Positions 1 through 7,238 of a stretch of DNA of 64,000 nucleotides are shown here, in pieces; position 1 is the stretch's first letter, and each line of letters opens with the position of its first letter. The DNA comes from Streptomyces sp. SCSIO 30461 (GTDB taxonomy: Bacteria; Actinomycetota; Actinomycetes; Streptomycetales; Streptomycetaceae), in assembly GCF_037023745.1 (NCBI RefSeq), contig NZ_CP146101.1:2348001-2412000 (forward strand), in the 5' to 3' direction. The notes under the pieces are model-generated. The model was not told the DNA's origin. It ran no database searches and was given only the letters and a program-made list of their open reading frames with translations. The translations under genes and the position numbers were made by a program.

Positions 1-261
1 GGAGATGAGCGTGCGGCATGGGTTTCCCATGAGGGTCGCACCGCATTCGTCCTTCTTGTCACCGGCCGATTTCGTATCGATTTTCCGGAACACAGCACGA
101 CGCTGACCAATAGAGGTGACTATGTTCTATGGAACGGGTTGAATCATTCATGGTACGCGGAAGAGGAATCCCTGGTGCTCACGGTCCGCTGGCCGTCCGT
201 CGCCGGGTACCAGGTGGAGGAAGGGAGTGGCGGAGGTCGCTGTCTTCCTGAATCCGGGTAG
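1..261 (+). CDS. Cupin-like protein, C-terminal part (5' end outside window)
   Basis: An open frame runs from the first base to a TAG at 259-261, giving 86 residues with no start inside the window. The segment AFVLLVTGRFRIDF followed by RGDYVLWNGLNHSWYAEEES resembles the second half of a cupin beta-barrel: a Gly-Arg-Phe turn, then a Gly-Asp-Tyr turn, then an Asn-x-x-His strand, where the His would be a metal ligand. Small proteins of this type are common in Streptomyces and are often mislabelled signal peptidase I. No substrate can be assigned. The gene ends about 120 bp before the transposon nest and looks undamaged at its 3' end. Confidence 0.6.
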   Translation, partial: GDERAAWVSHEGRTAFVLLVTGRFRIDFPEHSTTLTNRGDYVLWNGLNHSWYAEEESLVLTVRWPSVAGYQVEEGSGGGRCLPESG

Positions 262-426
262 TGACCAGGCAGAGTTCCATCGTTCTCGCGATCGGCCGGG
301 AATGATCCAGGGTTCGCGCGAGTTCCCGAGATTGAGGTGCCCCCGGTGGCAAGACTTCGGCGTAGTCGCGTGACGCCCGGTTTATGGGGTCTTCGAAGTT
401 AATACTCCAGCTGTAGATCGTGATCT

Positions 427-1743
427 TCATGTCTGGGATGCGGCTTGCCGCCGGTAGTGACTGGTGCGTGATCGTGCCTGGTGGCGGCGGCGCCAGTCGG
501 ACCAGGCAAGCCGGTGGGCCGCGTCGAGGACGGGCCGGACGACGAGCGCGATGAACAGGCGGCAGATCTCGTTGCAGGACAGCGGGATCAGGTCGTCCGG
601 CGTGGGTCGGTGTGCGTGTTCGTCGGCGCGGACGACGGCGAGGAAGGCGTGGGCCAGCATCGCGAGGGTGACCCAGCGGGCCCACGAGGGGTAGCGGCGG
701 ACCTGGTGCTCATCCAGCCCGGCCAGTCCCTTCTCTGTTTGGAAGGTCTCCTCCACCCGCCATCTGGAACCTGCGACCTTGACCAGGGTGGCCAGGGATG
801 CCGGCGTGGTGGAGTGACAGCGGTAGTAGGCGAGTTCACCGGTGCTGCGGTTGCGGCGGATCAGCAGCTGGTGGTGGCCCGGGGCTGCCTCGGCGAGGTC
901 GATGACGGCCCAGTCGTAGAATCGCTGCCCCTTCGCGCCGTGTCCGGCCGAGAGCTTCTGCCAGGCCCGCTTCGGCACCTTCGCCGCCAGGGCATCGGCG
1001 CGGAACTTGCCTGCGCCGGTGGGCACTTCGGCCGAGCAGGCCACCGCGAGGACATAGCCGATGCCGCGTTCCTCCAGAGCCGTACGGAGTCTTGGGTTGC
1101 CGCCGTAGACCTCGTCCCCGGTGACCCAGCCGACGTGGTGTCCGGCGTCCAGGAATCGTTCGATCATCGTGCGGGCCAGTTCCGGCTTGGTCGCGAAGAC
1201 GGTGTCCTGGCCGAGTCCGGCTGCCCGGCAGCGGTCCGGGTCGCACGTCCAGGAGCGCGGGATGTACAGCTCCCGGTCGACCGCCGCGTGCCCGCGCGTC
1301 CCGGCGTAGACGAGGTAGACCGCGACCTGGGAGTTCTCGATCCGGCCGGCGGTGCCGGTGTACTGGCGCTGGACCCCGACCGTGTGGGTGCCCTTCTTCA
1401 CGTCGCCGGTCTCGTCGACAACCAGGACCGCGGCCTCGTCATAGAGGTGCTCGACGACGTATTCGCGCACGTCGTCACGGATGCCGTCGGCATCCCAAAC
1501 GGCTCGGCACAGCAGATGCTGCATGCCGTGCGGGCTGGCCTCCCCGGCCCACTCCGCGATCGTCCAGCAGTTCTTGCGCGGCAGGTCCGCCAGCAGGCCC
1601 AGCACCAACCGCCCGGCCCGCATCCGTGGTTCGACCCGGACGAACCGGCCCGCGATCCGGCCCATGGCCACCTCGAACGCATCCCGCCAACGGACGGGAT
1701 CTATGCTGTGACCTGCGGCCACCGTCTCATCGTTACTCCACAC
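427..1743 (-). CDS. IS701-family DDE transposase
   Basis: This 438-residue transposase catalyses cut-and-paste movement of the surrounding element. The three acidic catalytic positions are visible. The first Asp lies in VLVVDETGDVKKGTHTVGV (about residues 107-125), the second in GWVTGDEVYGG (about 205-215), and the Glu in WRVEETFQTEKGL (about 328-340). The N-terminal half carries the usual cysteine-protease-like spacing region CWTIAEWAG. The start is GTG at 1741-1743. The stop codon lies on the inner edge of the terminal inverted repeat, which is common for compact insertion sequences. The reading frame has no interruption, so the element may still be active. Confidence 0.92.
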   Translation of the reverse strand: MWSNDETVAAGHSIDPVRWRDAFEVAMGRIAGRFVRVEPRMRAGRLVLGLLADLPRKNCWTIAEWAGEASPHGMQHLLCRAVWDADGIRDDVREYVVEHLYDEAAVLVVDETGDVKKGTHTVGVQRQYTGTAGRIENSQVAVYLVYAGTRGHAAVDRELYIPRSWTCDPDRCRAAGLGQDTVFATKPELARTMIERFLDAGHHVGWVTGDEVYGGNPRLRTALEERGIGYVLAVACSAEVPTGAGKFRADALAAKVPKRAWQKLSAGHGAKGQRFYDWAVIDLAEAAPGHHQLLIRRNRSTGELAYYRCHSTTPASLATLVKVAGSRWRVEETFQTEKGLAGLDEHQVRRYPSWARWVTLAMLAHAFLAVVRADEHAHRPTPDDLIPLSCNEICRLFIALVVRPVLDAAHRLAWSDWRRRHQARSRTSHYRRQAASQT

Positions 1744-1853
1744 AAGTCACGATGATCAACGGTGGCCGCACCCGTCTCCACACCGGCCCACCTTGGCTGA
1801 GGGCCCTGCTTAGCCCGTTTCACCGTAACGCTCAACAGCACAGGCCGATGGGC

Positions 1854-2256
1854 CTACGGTGCCGACAGGGCTGTGCGCTCGGCTTTCTCCAGCCAGTCGG
1901 TGTACCAGCGGGCGAACGTCACCGGCGTACCGTCGTCGTCGAGCAGCGGGGCGAGGTCGACGTCGTCCACCCGGCAATCGGACCAGATCGTGCCACGGTG
2001 GCTGCCGTTGATGATCAGCCATTCTCTCTGGGCGCAGCCCAGGTGGGAGATCACGATGGCGCCGGCGGTGCGCTCCGGGGCGAACATGATGGCCTCCCAC
2101 CGCTCGTCCCAAGCCTCGATGGCGTCGTCGAAGTCCTCGATGTCGTCGAAGTCCTCTCCACCTGTGCCCCAATGCCCCAAACACCCTGCTGCCGGAAGGC
2201 CCTGCACCCGCCACCACGAGCCGCTGACGCACGCCCACCCACCACTGATCAGTCAT
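1854..2256 (-). pseudogene. SMI1/KNR4 (SUKH)-like gene remnant carried inside the IS701 element
   Basis: On the minus strand, 2207-1854 encodes FDDIEDFDDAIEAWDERWE, then VISHLGCAQREWLIINGS, TIWSDCRVDD and TFARWYTDWLEKAE. The order cHxGC...lIvnG...iW.D...FxxWYxxWL is typical of the C-terminal half of SMI1/KNR4 (SUKH) domain proteins, many of which act as immunity proteins against contact-dependent toxins. The expected N-terminal half is missing. A second frame at 2256-2160 (MTDQWWVGVRQRLVV...) seems to hold preceding sequence, which implies a frameshift near 2160. It is therefore probably a decayed passenger gene trapped between the inverted repeats. Whether any product is made cannot be told from sequence. 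Confidence 0.6.
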
Positions 2257-2495
2257 GCGCAGACCGTACGTGCAGCCACCGACACCTGGGGCGCGGGCCC
2301 ACTGCTACGGTCCCGACGGGCTCAAGACTGGCCCAACGCCCCAGACCCCTCAGCACAACACGCACATCGGCCAGCTGAGGCTCTCGATCACGCCCCCAGC
2401 AAGATCACGATCTACAGCTGGAGTATTAAGCGGTGCGTGCGTACATGACAGCTTCCGGGCGGACGGCCGACGCGGTGCGCTGCTCGTGCAATGAC

Positions 2496-4014
2496 GGGTC
2501 TTCGAATTTAGTGGGGCTGCGGCGGTGACGGGCGCGCTCGCCGGTCACGCTGTGTGAGGTGGTTGGGGTGCGGGCGCCCTGGACGCAAGGAGCCCGCGGG
2601 CCTTCGTGATCATGGTTGTTGTCTAGGCAACCGATCATGAAACCCCACGGGCTTGAACAGCGACGATACCGGCATCAACGAAGCGGCAACGCGACTTCTG
2701 GGGCTGGAGGGGGTGAGTGTGACGCAGGTCAAGGACGACGGGGCGGGCGGTTCGACGGTGTACGTGGTCACGAGCGAGGACTCCGCCCGGGCCTGCCCCT
2801 CGTGCGGGGTCTTCGCCACCCGGCTGAAGGACTACCGCACCACCCGGCCCCGGCACCTGCCCTGCGGTGGACGCCCTGTGAGTATCCGGTGGCGCAAGGC
2901 ACGCTGGTACTGCGCCGAACCCGCGTGCGAGCGCGGCTCGTTCACCGAGGCGATCCACGCGGTGCCCGCCGGGATGCGCACCACCACCGCCCTGCGCCGG
3001 GCGGCGGGGGCCGCGGTCTGCGACGGATCCCGCACCGTCGTGCAGGCCGGCCGCGACCTGTCCTTGAGCTGGCCCATCGTGCAGCGATGCTTCGAGGACT
3101 ACGCCGCGACGGTCCTGCCCGAGACGCCGCCCGCGACCGAGGCGGTCGGGATCGACGAGACCCGGCGGGGCAAGCCGGTCTGGGCCCAGAACCCGGCCAC
3201 GCAGAAGTGGGAACTGGTCGCGGACGCCTGGCACATCGGCTTCGTCGACGTGATCGGCGGGCAAGGACTGTTCGGGCAGGTCGAAGGCCGCAACGCCACC
3301 TCGGTCGCCGACTGGCTCAGCTCCCAGCCCGCATCCTGGCGGGCACAGGTGCGCTACGTCGCCATCGACCTGTGTTCCACCTTCCGCGCCGCCGTCCACC
3401 GTGCCCTGCCGCACGCGACCGTGGTCGTCGACTGCTTCCACATCGTGCAACTCGCCCAGCGCCACCTCGCCGACCTGCGCCGACGCCTCACCTGGCGGCA
3501 GCACGGCCGCCGGGCCCGCAAGGGCGACGGCATCTACACCGTCCGCAAACTCCTGCGCCGCAACAAAGAAGACCTCACCGAAGACCAACGCCTCCTCCTG
3601 AAGACCGAGTTGGAGTACATGGGCACCTACGGCCGGCAGATCCACGCGGCCTGGCAGGCCAAGGAACTCCTGCGCGACCTCCTCGGCCTGGCCGTCAGCC
3701 GCACCCACCACGCCCCCGACCGCTCCGCGATCTCCGCCGCCCGCCACCGCTTCTTCACCCACGTCGCCGACCACGCCCACCTGCACGAACTCCTCACCCT
3801 CGCCGAGACCATCGAGCAGTGGTGGGACGGCATCGAGACCTACCTGACCACCGGCATCACCAACGCCGCCTCCGAAGGCAACAACCGCCTCATCAAGCTC
3901 GAAGCGCGTAACGCCTTCGGCTTCCGCAACCGCGCCAACCAGCGCCTACGCTCACGCTGTGCGACCACCCGCCGGAGCCGACGGCAGGCGCACCCCCACT
4001 AAATTCGAAGACCC
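2496..4014 (+). mobile_element. ISL3-family insertion sequence, intact, with 8-bp target duplication
   Basis: Perfect 21-bp terminal inverted repeats lie at 2496-2516 (GGGTCTTCGAATTTAGTGGG...) and 3994-4014. The flanking direct repeats GCAATGAC at 2488-2495 and 4015-4022 are an exact 8-bp target duplication, diagnostic for the family. The element is 1519 bp and contains a single transposase gene. It inserted into the interior of the related MITE. Confidence 0.95.
2653..4002 (+). CDS. ISL3-family transposase
   Basis: The 449-residue transposase has an N-terminal zinc-finger region (CPSCG at about 41-45, with later Cys residues in WYCAEPAC). This is followed by the ISL3 DDE core: AVGIDETRRGK (about 163-173), VAIDLCSTFRAAV and VVVDCFHIVQLA (about 235-265), and the late NAASEGNNRLIK (about 405-416) carrying the Glu. 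The start appears to be TTG at 2653, preceded by AGGCAACC. No ATG or GTG upstream within the element gives a better match. The frame is intact and ends 12 bp before the element's right end. The family moves by a DDE mechanism and makes 8-bp duplications, as seen here. Confidence 0.92.
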   Translation: MNSDDTGINEAATRLLGLEGVSVTQVKDDGAGGSTVYVVTSEDSARACPSCGVFATRLKDYRTTRPRHLPCGGRPVSIRWRKARWYCAEPACERGSFTEAIHAVPAGMRTTTALRRAAGAAVCDGSRTVVQAGRDLSLSWPIVQRCFEDYAATVLPETPPATEAVGIDETRRGKPVWAQNPATQKWELVADAWHIGFVDVIGGQGLFGQVEGRNATSVADWLSSQPASWRAQVRYVAIDLCSTFRAAVHRALPHATVVVDCFHIVQLAQRHLADLRRRLTWRQHGRRARKGDGIYTVRKLLRRNKEDLTEDQRLLLKTELEYMGTYGRQIHAAWQAKELLRDLLGLAVSRTHHAPDRSAISAARHRFFTHVADHAHLHELLTLAETIEQWWDGIETYLTTGITNAASEGNNRLIKLEARNAFGFRNRANQRLRSRCATTRRSRRQAHPH

Positions 4015-4146
4015 GCAATGACTGGCCTGACCGCCCTCCCGGTCGACGACCGTCGCATTGGCATGGCCATGCCGCACCGCTTAACTTCGAAGGCCCGGTT
4101 TATGACGAACTATCAGCTCTGCGGTGTTCCCGGAACGAACCGGACG

Positions 4147-4371
4147 TCACGCGACTACGCCCTGGTCGATGACCGCTCGCTTCACCGCGGTGCGGCCGTA
4201 GGAGGTCAGGGAACCCTGCCCGGCTATGAGGAAATCCCACCGCCGGTACATGTTCAGGTAGACGTCCTGCACAGCGTCCTGAGCGCTGGGCGAAGTGGGT
4301 GGCGACGTGCGCGAAGTCGGATGCGCCAGTGCATCCCAGCCCGTGCAGGTGGACCCTGGCAGGCCCCTCAC
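4147..4371 (-). pseudogene. Sigma-70 (ECF/SigE-type) region 2 fragment
   Basis: On the minus strand about 40 codons (near 4283-4160) read AQDAVQDVYLNMYRRWDF then GSLTSYGRTAVKRAVIDQ. This matches the end of sigma-70 region 2 in actinobacterial ECF sigma factors (DAVQDvFlrlyrrwd...sLtsYayraVrnavID). Upstream codons lack convincing region 2 similarity, and translation stops at the outer inverted repeat (4138-4161), so region 4 is missing. The fragment was presumably truncated by rearrangements that also produced the neighbouring transposon nest. It is unlikely to be functional. Confidence 0.5.
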
Positions 4372-4580
4372 CCGGCGAGGAACGACTCTTTCAGAACCGC
4401 CCCCTCGACACGATCGCCGCTACGCCGCGGTCACCCTGACGCCTGCATTCGCCGGGTTCGCGGTGGGGACGACACCCCTGGTTTCCGGTCAGTTTTCCGG
4501 CGGTTCGTTTTTGCGCCTTCCCACCTGGGATGATGCGGGGCGGGGGAGTCACTGGCAAGGCATGAGGCCCTGGGGGATCG

Positions 4581-5321
4581 ATGAGCAGCACTGTTATTGA
4601 GGCGGCCGGCGAGGCGTCGGCACTGACGCGGTTGAAGTCGGCACAGAAGAGTGCAAAAGGTGTATCTCTGTACTCGCGGTTCGTGAACCGGCCCGCGGGC
4701 CGGTACCTCGCTGCCGGTGCCTACCGGGTGGGGCTCACTCCGAACCAGGTGACCCTGATCAGCGCCGCCTTCAGCTTCGCGGCTGTCCTGACGGTGGCGC
4801 TCGCGCGGCCCGGCTGGGGGGTGGGGCTGCTGGTGTGGCTCGGGCTGGCGGTCGGGTTCGCCTTCGACTCGGCGGACGGGCAGCTGGCACGGCTGCGCGG
4901 CGGCGGAAGTGCGGCCGGGGAGTGGCTCGATCATGTGGTGGACTGCGCCAAGCTCACCGCGTTGCACATCGCGGTGCTGATCGCTTTCTACCGGTATCCC
5001 GAGCACTTCGGGACCTCGTCCGACGGCTGGCTGCTGGTGCCGCTGGCATTCCAGCTCGCCGCCGTCGTCACGTTCTTCGGCGGGCTGCTCACCGAGAAGC
5101 TCAAGCCCAAGGCGGCGCCGGGGCAGGGGGCAGGCCCGTCCACGCTGCGGGCGGTGGCGCTGCTGCCCGTGGACCACGGGGTGTTCTGCCTGGTGTTCCT
5201 GCTGCTCGGCGGCGGCGTCGCCTTCCGGTGGGCGTACACCGGGCTCGGCGTCGCCGCCGCGCTGTTCCTCGCCGCCTTCCTCGCTAAATGGTTCCGGGAG
5301 CTGTCCGTAGTTCGTCGCTGA
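4581..5321 (+). CDS. CDP-alcohol phosphatidyltransferase family protein
   Basis: This 246-residue integral membrane enzyme belongs to the family that moves a phospho-alcohol from a CDP-alcohol to an acceptor with release of CMP. The full signature DxxDGxxARx8Gx3Dx3D is present as DSADGQLARLRGG...GEWLDHVVD (about residues 93-118). All four Asp residues are there, so it should be active. Several hydrophobic helices surround it (for example LISAAFSFAAVLTVALA and LLVWLGLAVGFAF). The start is ATG at 4581. The adjacent convergent gene encodes a cytidylyltransferase that could make its CDP-activated substrate, so the pair probably adds a phospho-alcohol such as glycerol phosphate to lipid or glycan. 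The acceptor is not known. Confidence 0.85.
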   Translation: MSSTVIEAAGEASALTRLKSAQKSAKGVSLYSRFVNRPAGRYLAAGAYRVGLTPNQVTLISAAFSFAAVLTVALARPGWGVGLLVWLGLAVGFAFDSADGQLARLRGGGSAAGEWLDHVVDCAKLTALHIAVLIAFYRYPEHFGTSSDGWLLVPLAFQLAAVVTFFGGLLTEKLKPKAAPGQGAGPSTLRAVALLPVDHGVFCLVFLLLGGGVAFRWAYTGLGVAAALFLAAFLAKWFRELSVVRR

Positions 5322-5760
5322 GGCTCGGTGCGCTCAGGGCGTCGATGGCGCGGCGCAGCTGGGTGCTGGACGTGTGGACGGTGTACGGGAAGTAGACGAC
5401 GTCCACACCGACGGCGGCGAAGTCCCGCTCCAGGCGCTCGCCCTTCGGCGTGCCCCGCCAGTCGTCGCCCTTGAACAGCACGTCGAAGCGGACCTGCTTC
5501 CAGGTCTCCACCTTGTCCGGCACGGTCTCGACGAACGCGGCGTCCACGTACTGGATGCTGCGGACGATCTCCAGTCGTTCGACCAGCGGGATCATGGGCC
5601 GCCTGCCCTTGGCCATCTCGGCCATCTCGTCCGAGACCACACCCGCCACCAGGTAGTCGCACTGGGCGCGGGCGTGGCGCAGGATGTTCAGGTGCCCGAT
5701 GTGGAAGAGGTCGTAGGCGCCTGGTGCGTAACCCACGCGGTACCGCTTGCTCGATGGCAC
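5284..5760 (-). CDS. Cytidylyltransferase-like protein (TagD / glycerol-3-phosphate type)
   Basis: This 158-residue nucleotidyltransferase has the HxGH motif in GAYDLFHIGHLNILRHA (about residues 14-30) and the second signature TSSTQLRRAI, equivalent to ISSTxxR, near residue 130. RVGYAPGAYDLFHIGH and the short length fit the glycerol-3-phosphate cytidylyltransferase group, which makes CDP-glycerol from CTP. Other small polyol or phosphocholine substrates are possible. The start is GTG at 5758-5760. Its 3' end overlaps the CDP-alcohol transferase by 38 bp in convergent orientation. The pairing suggests the two supply and use the same CDP-alcohol, decorating the polysaccharide made by the downstream genes. 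Confidence 0.82.
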   Translation of the reverse strand: MPSSKRYRVGYAPGAYDLFHIGHLNILRHARAQCDYLVAGVVSDEMAEMAKGRRPMIPLVERLEIVRSIQYVDAAFVETVPDKVETWKQVRFDVLFKGDDWRGTPKGERLERDFAAVGVDVVYFPYTVHTSSTQLRRAIDALSAPSLSDELRTAPGTI

Positions 5761-5978
5761 AAATGCCCCCCTTGTTCGTTGGTGTCCCCCCCGCGCGCAT
5801 CCATTGACAGGAGCGCGCAGAATTTGACGATAGCGTTCATGCTGGGTGCGGGGAGAGTGAACAATTGGGTGCGTCCTGGTTCACTTCCGAGCAGCATGCG
5901 GGATCAGGGGGGTCTCGTGGGATGTGAACATACTGGGGAGGCTGCCGAGGCAGGCGGCCGGGGGGAAGGTTTCGCCGC

Positions 5979-7238
5979 GTGACCGTGACACAGACCAACG
6001 GCGGGGACGGCGGGCGGCGACGGCTGCTGCTGGTGTCCACCAACTACGCGCCCGAGCACACCGGGATCGGCCCGTACGCCACCGGTATCGCCGAGCACTG
6101 GGCGAGCTGCGGGCATGACACCCATGTGCTCGCCGGGCTTCCGCACTACCCGTCCTGGCAGATCGACCCGGCGTACCGCAAGGTGTGGCGGGCCACCGAG
6201 CGGCGTGCCGGGGTCACCGTGCACCGCCGCCTGCACACCGTCCCGCCGCGGCAGAGCGCGCTGCGCCGGGGCATGTTCGAGGGGTCGATCCTCGCCCATG
6301 GCCTTGTCGCGCCGCCCCGCACCGGTCGGCTCGACGCCGTCCTCGCCCAGCTGCCCAGCCTCGCCGGGGGCGTGCTGGGGGCGCGGATCGCGGCCCGGCA
6401 GCGTGTCCCCTACGTGCCCGTCGTCCAGGACCTCATGGGCGCCGCCGCCGCGCAGTCCGGAATCAAGGGCGGTGGAGGCCGCGCGGCGGAGCTGGCCGAA
6501 CGGGCGGAGTCGTGGGTGCTGCGGCGGGCCACCCTCGTCGGTGTGATCCACGAGACGTTCGTCGAGCGGGTCCAGGCCATGGGGGTGGATCCCGGGCGCA
6601 TACGTCTGGTGCCCAACTGGTCGCACATAGGGGCACCCACCGCATCCCGCGCGCACACCCGGGAGCGCCTCGGCTGGCGGCCCGAGCAGACCGTCGTGGT
6701 GCACTCCGGGAACATGGGCCTCAAGCAGGGCCTGGAGGTGCTGGTGGAGGCGGCCCGCCGTGATCCGGCGACCCGTATCGTGCTGATGGGCGACGGCAAC
6801 CAGCGCGAGCACCTCGCAGGGCTGGCCGAGGGGCTGCCCAACCTGGAATTCATGCCTCCGGTTTCCGACGAGGACTTCCCCGATGTGCTCGCTGCCGCCG
6901 ATGTGCTCGCCGTGACCCAACGGGCCTCGGTGCTCGACATGAGCGTGCCGTCCAAGCTGACCTCCTACTTCGCCTCCGGTCGTCCCGTGGTCGCCTCCGT
7001 CGCCGCTGAGGGCGGCACCGCGCGCGAGGTGTTGCGATCCGGTGCCGGATTGCTCGTGGAACCCGAGGATCCGGATCAGTTGCTGTCCGCGGTGCGTAAA
7101 CTCGCCGATGACCCGGGGATGGCGGATGAGCTCGGCGCGGCGGGACCGCGCCATGTGGCGGCCCATCTGTCACGGGAAGCGGGTCTCGCGCGGATCGACG
7201 CGCTGATCGACGAGGCGATGGGGGGCCCTGGGAAGTGA
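5979..7238 (+). CDS. GT4-family glycosyltransferase (WcaI-like)
   Basis: This 419-residue GT-B glycosyltransferase is preceded by GGGGGAAGG at 5961-5969 and starts with GTG. The N-terminal domain begins RRLLLVSTNYAPEHTGIGPY with the glycine-rich acceptor loop, followed by LAGLPHYPSWQ, as in colanic-acid WcaI-type enzymes. The C-terminal Rossmann half has VVHSGNMGLKQGLEVLVEA (about 228-246), VLMGDG and the donor-binding segment VPSKLTSYFASGRPVVASV (about 325-343), with the EPED-type acidic tail. It should transfer a nucleotide-activated sugar to a lipid-linked intermediate at the cytoplasmic face. Its stop overlaps the next start (GTGA at 7235-7238), so translation is coupled to the Wzz-like gene. 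Confidence 0.88.
   Translation: MTVTQTNGGDGGRRRLLLVSTNYAPEHTGIGPYATGIAEHWASCGHDTHVLAGLPHYPSWQIDPAYRKVWRATERRAGVTVHRRLHTVPPRQSALRRGMFEGSILAHGLVAPPRTGRLDAVLAQLPSLAGGVLGARIAARQRVPYVPVVQDLMGAAAAQSGIKGGGGRAAELAERAESWVLRRATLVGVIHETFVERVQAMGVDPGRIRLVPNWSHIGAPTASRAHTRERLGWRPEQTVVVHSGNMGLKQGLEVLVEAARRDPATRIVLMGDGNQREHLAGLAEGLPNLEFMPPVSDEDFPDVLAAADVLAVTQRASVLDMSVPSKLTSYFASGRPVVASVAAEGGTAREVLRSGAGLLVEPEDPDQLLSAVRKLADDPGMADELGAAGPRHVAAHLSREAGLARIDALIDEAMGGPGK

Larger units (their letters stand above)
403..2425 (-). mobile_element. IS701-family insertion sequence with TTAA target duplication and passenger DNA
   Basis: Perfect 25-bp terminal inverted repeats lie at 403-427 and 2401-2425 (outer bases TACTCCAGCTGTAGATC). 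Both are flanked by TTAA (399-402 and 2426-2429), which fits a 4-bp duplication. The element is about 2.0 kb, but the transposase accounts for only 427-1743. The remaining roughly 0.66 kb upstream of the transposase start is passenger sequence containing an SMI1/KNR4-like fragment. The insertion lies within the left terminal repeat of the ISL3-like MITE and so postdates it. Confidence 0.9.
387..4096. mobile_element. ISL3-like MITE, interrupted by two later insertions
   Basis: The left end at 387 starts GGGTCTTCGAAGTTAA and the right end at 4096 is its near-perfect inverted copy. The arms continue as GCGGTGCG at 2430-2437 and CGCACCGC at 4073-4080. Both ends are flanked by the direct repeat GGTTTATG (379-386 and 4097-4104), an 8-bp target duplication as expected for ISL3-family transposition. 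The terminal bases closely match those of the intact ISL3 element nested inside. With both insertions removed the element is under 200 bp and has no transposase gene, so it is best read as a non-autonomous miniature element. Confidence 0.75.
359..4161. repeat. Outer imperfect inverted repeat (359-382 and 4138-4161)
   Basis: The 24-bp arm at 359-382, containing GCGTAGTCGCGTGACG, is matched at 23 of 24 positions by the reverse complement of 4138-4161. With all inserted elements removed, the arms would be only a few tens of bp apart, forming a long hairpin. This could be a bidirectional terminator between the cupin gene and the minus-strand sigma-factor fragment, or the termini of an older lost element. 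No flanking target duplication is visible. Confidence 0.6.

Noticed and set aside
481..1755. Long plus-strand open frame over the IS701 transposase
   Set aside because: It is the complement of the intact transposase frame on the minus strand, has no family motifs and ends at the transposase start.
2605..3911. Alternative +1 frame of 431 codons in the ISL3 element
   Set aside because: Its sequence is Arg/Pro-rich shadow coding; the frame from 2653 has the zinc finger and DDE motifs.
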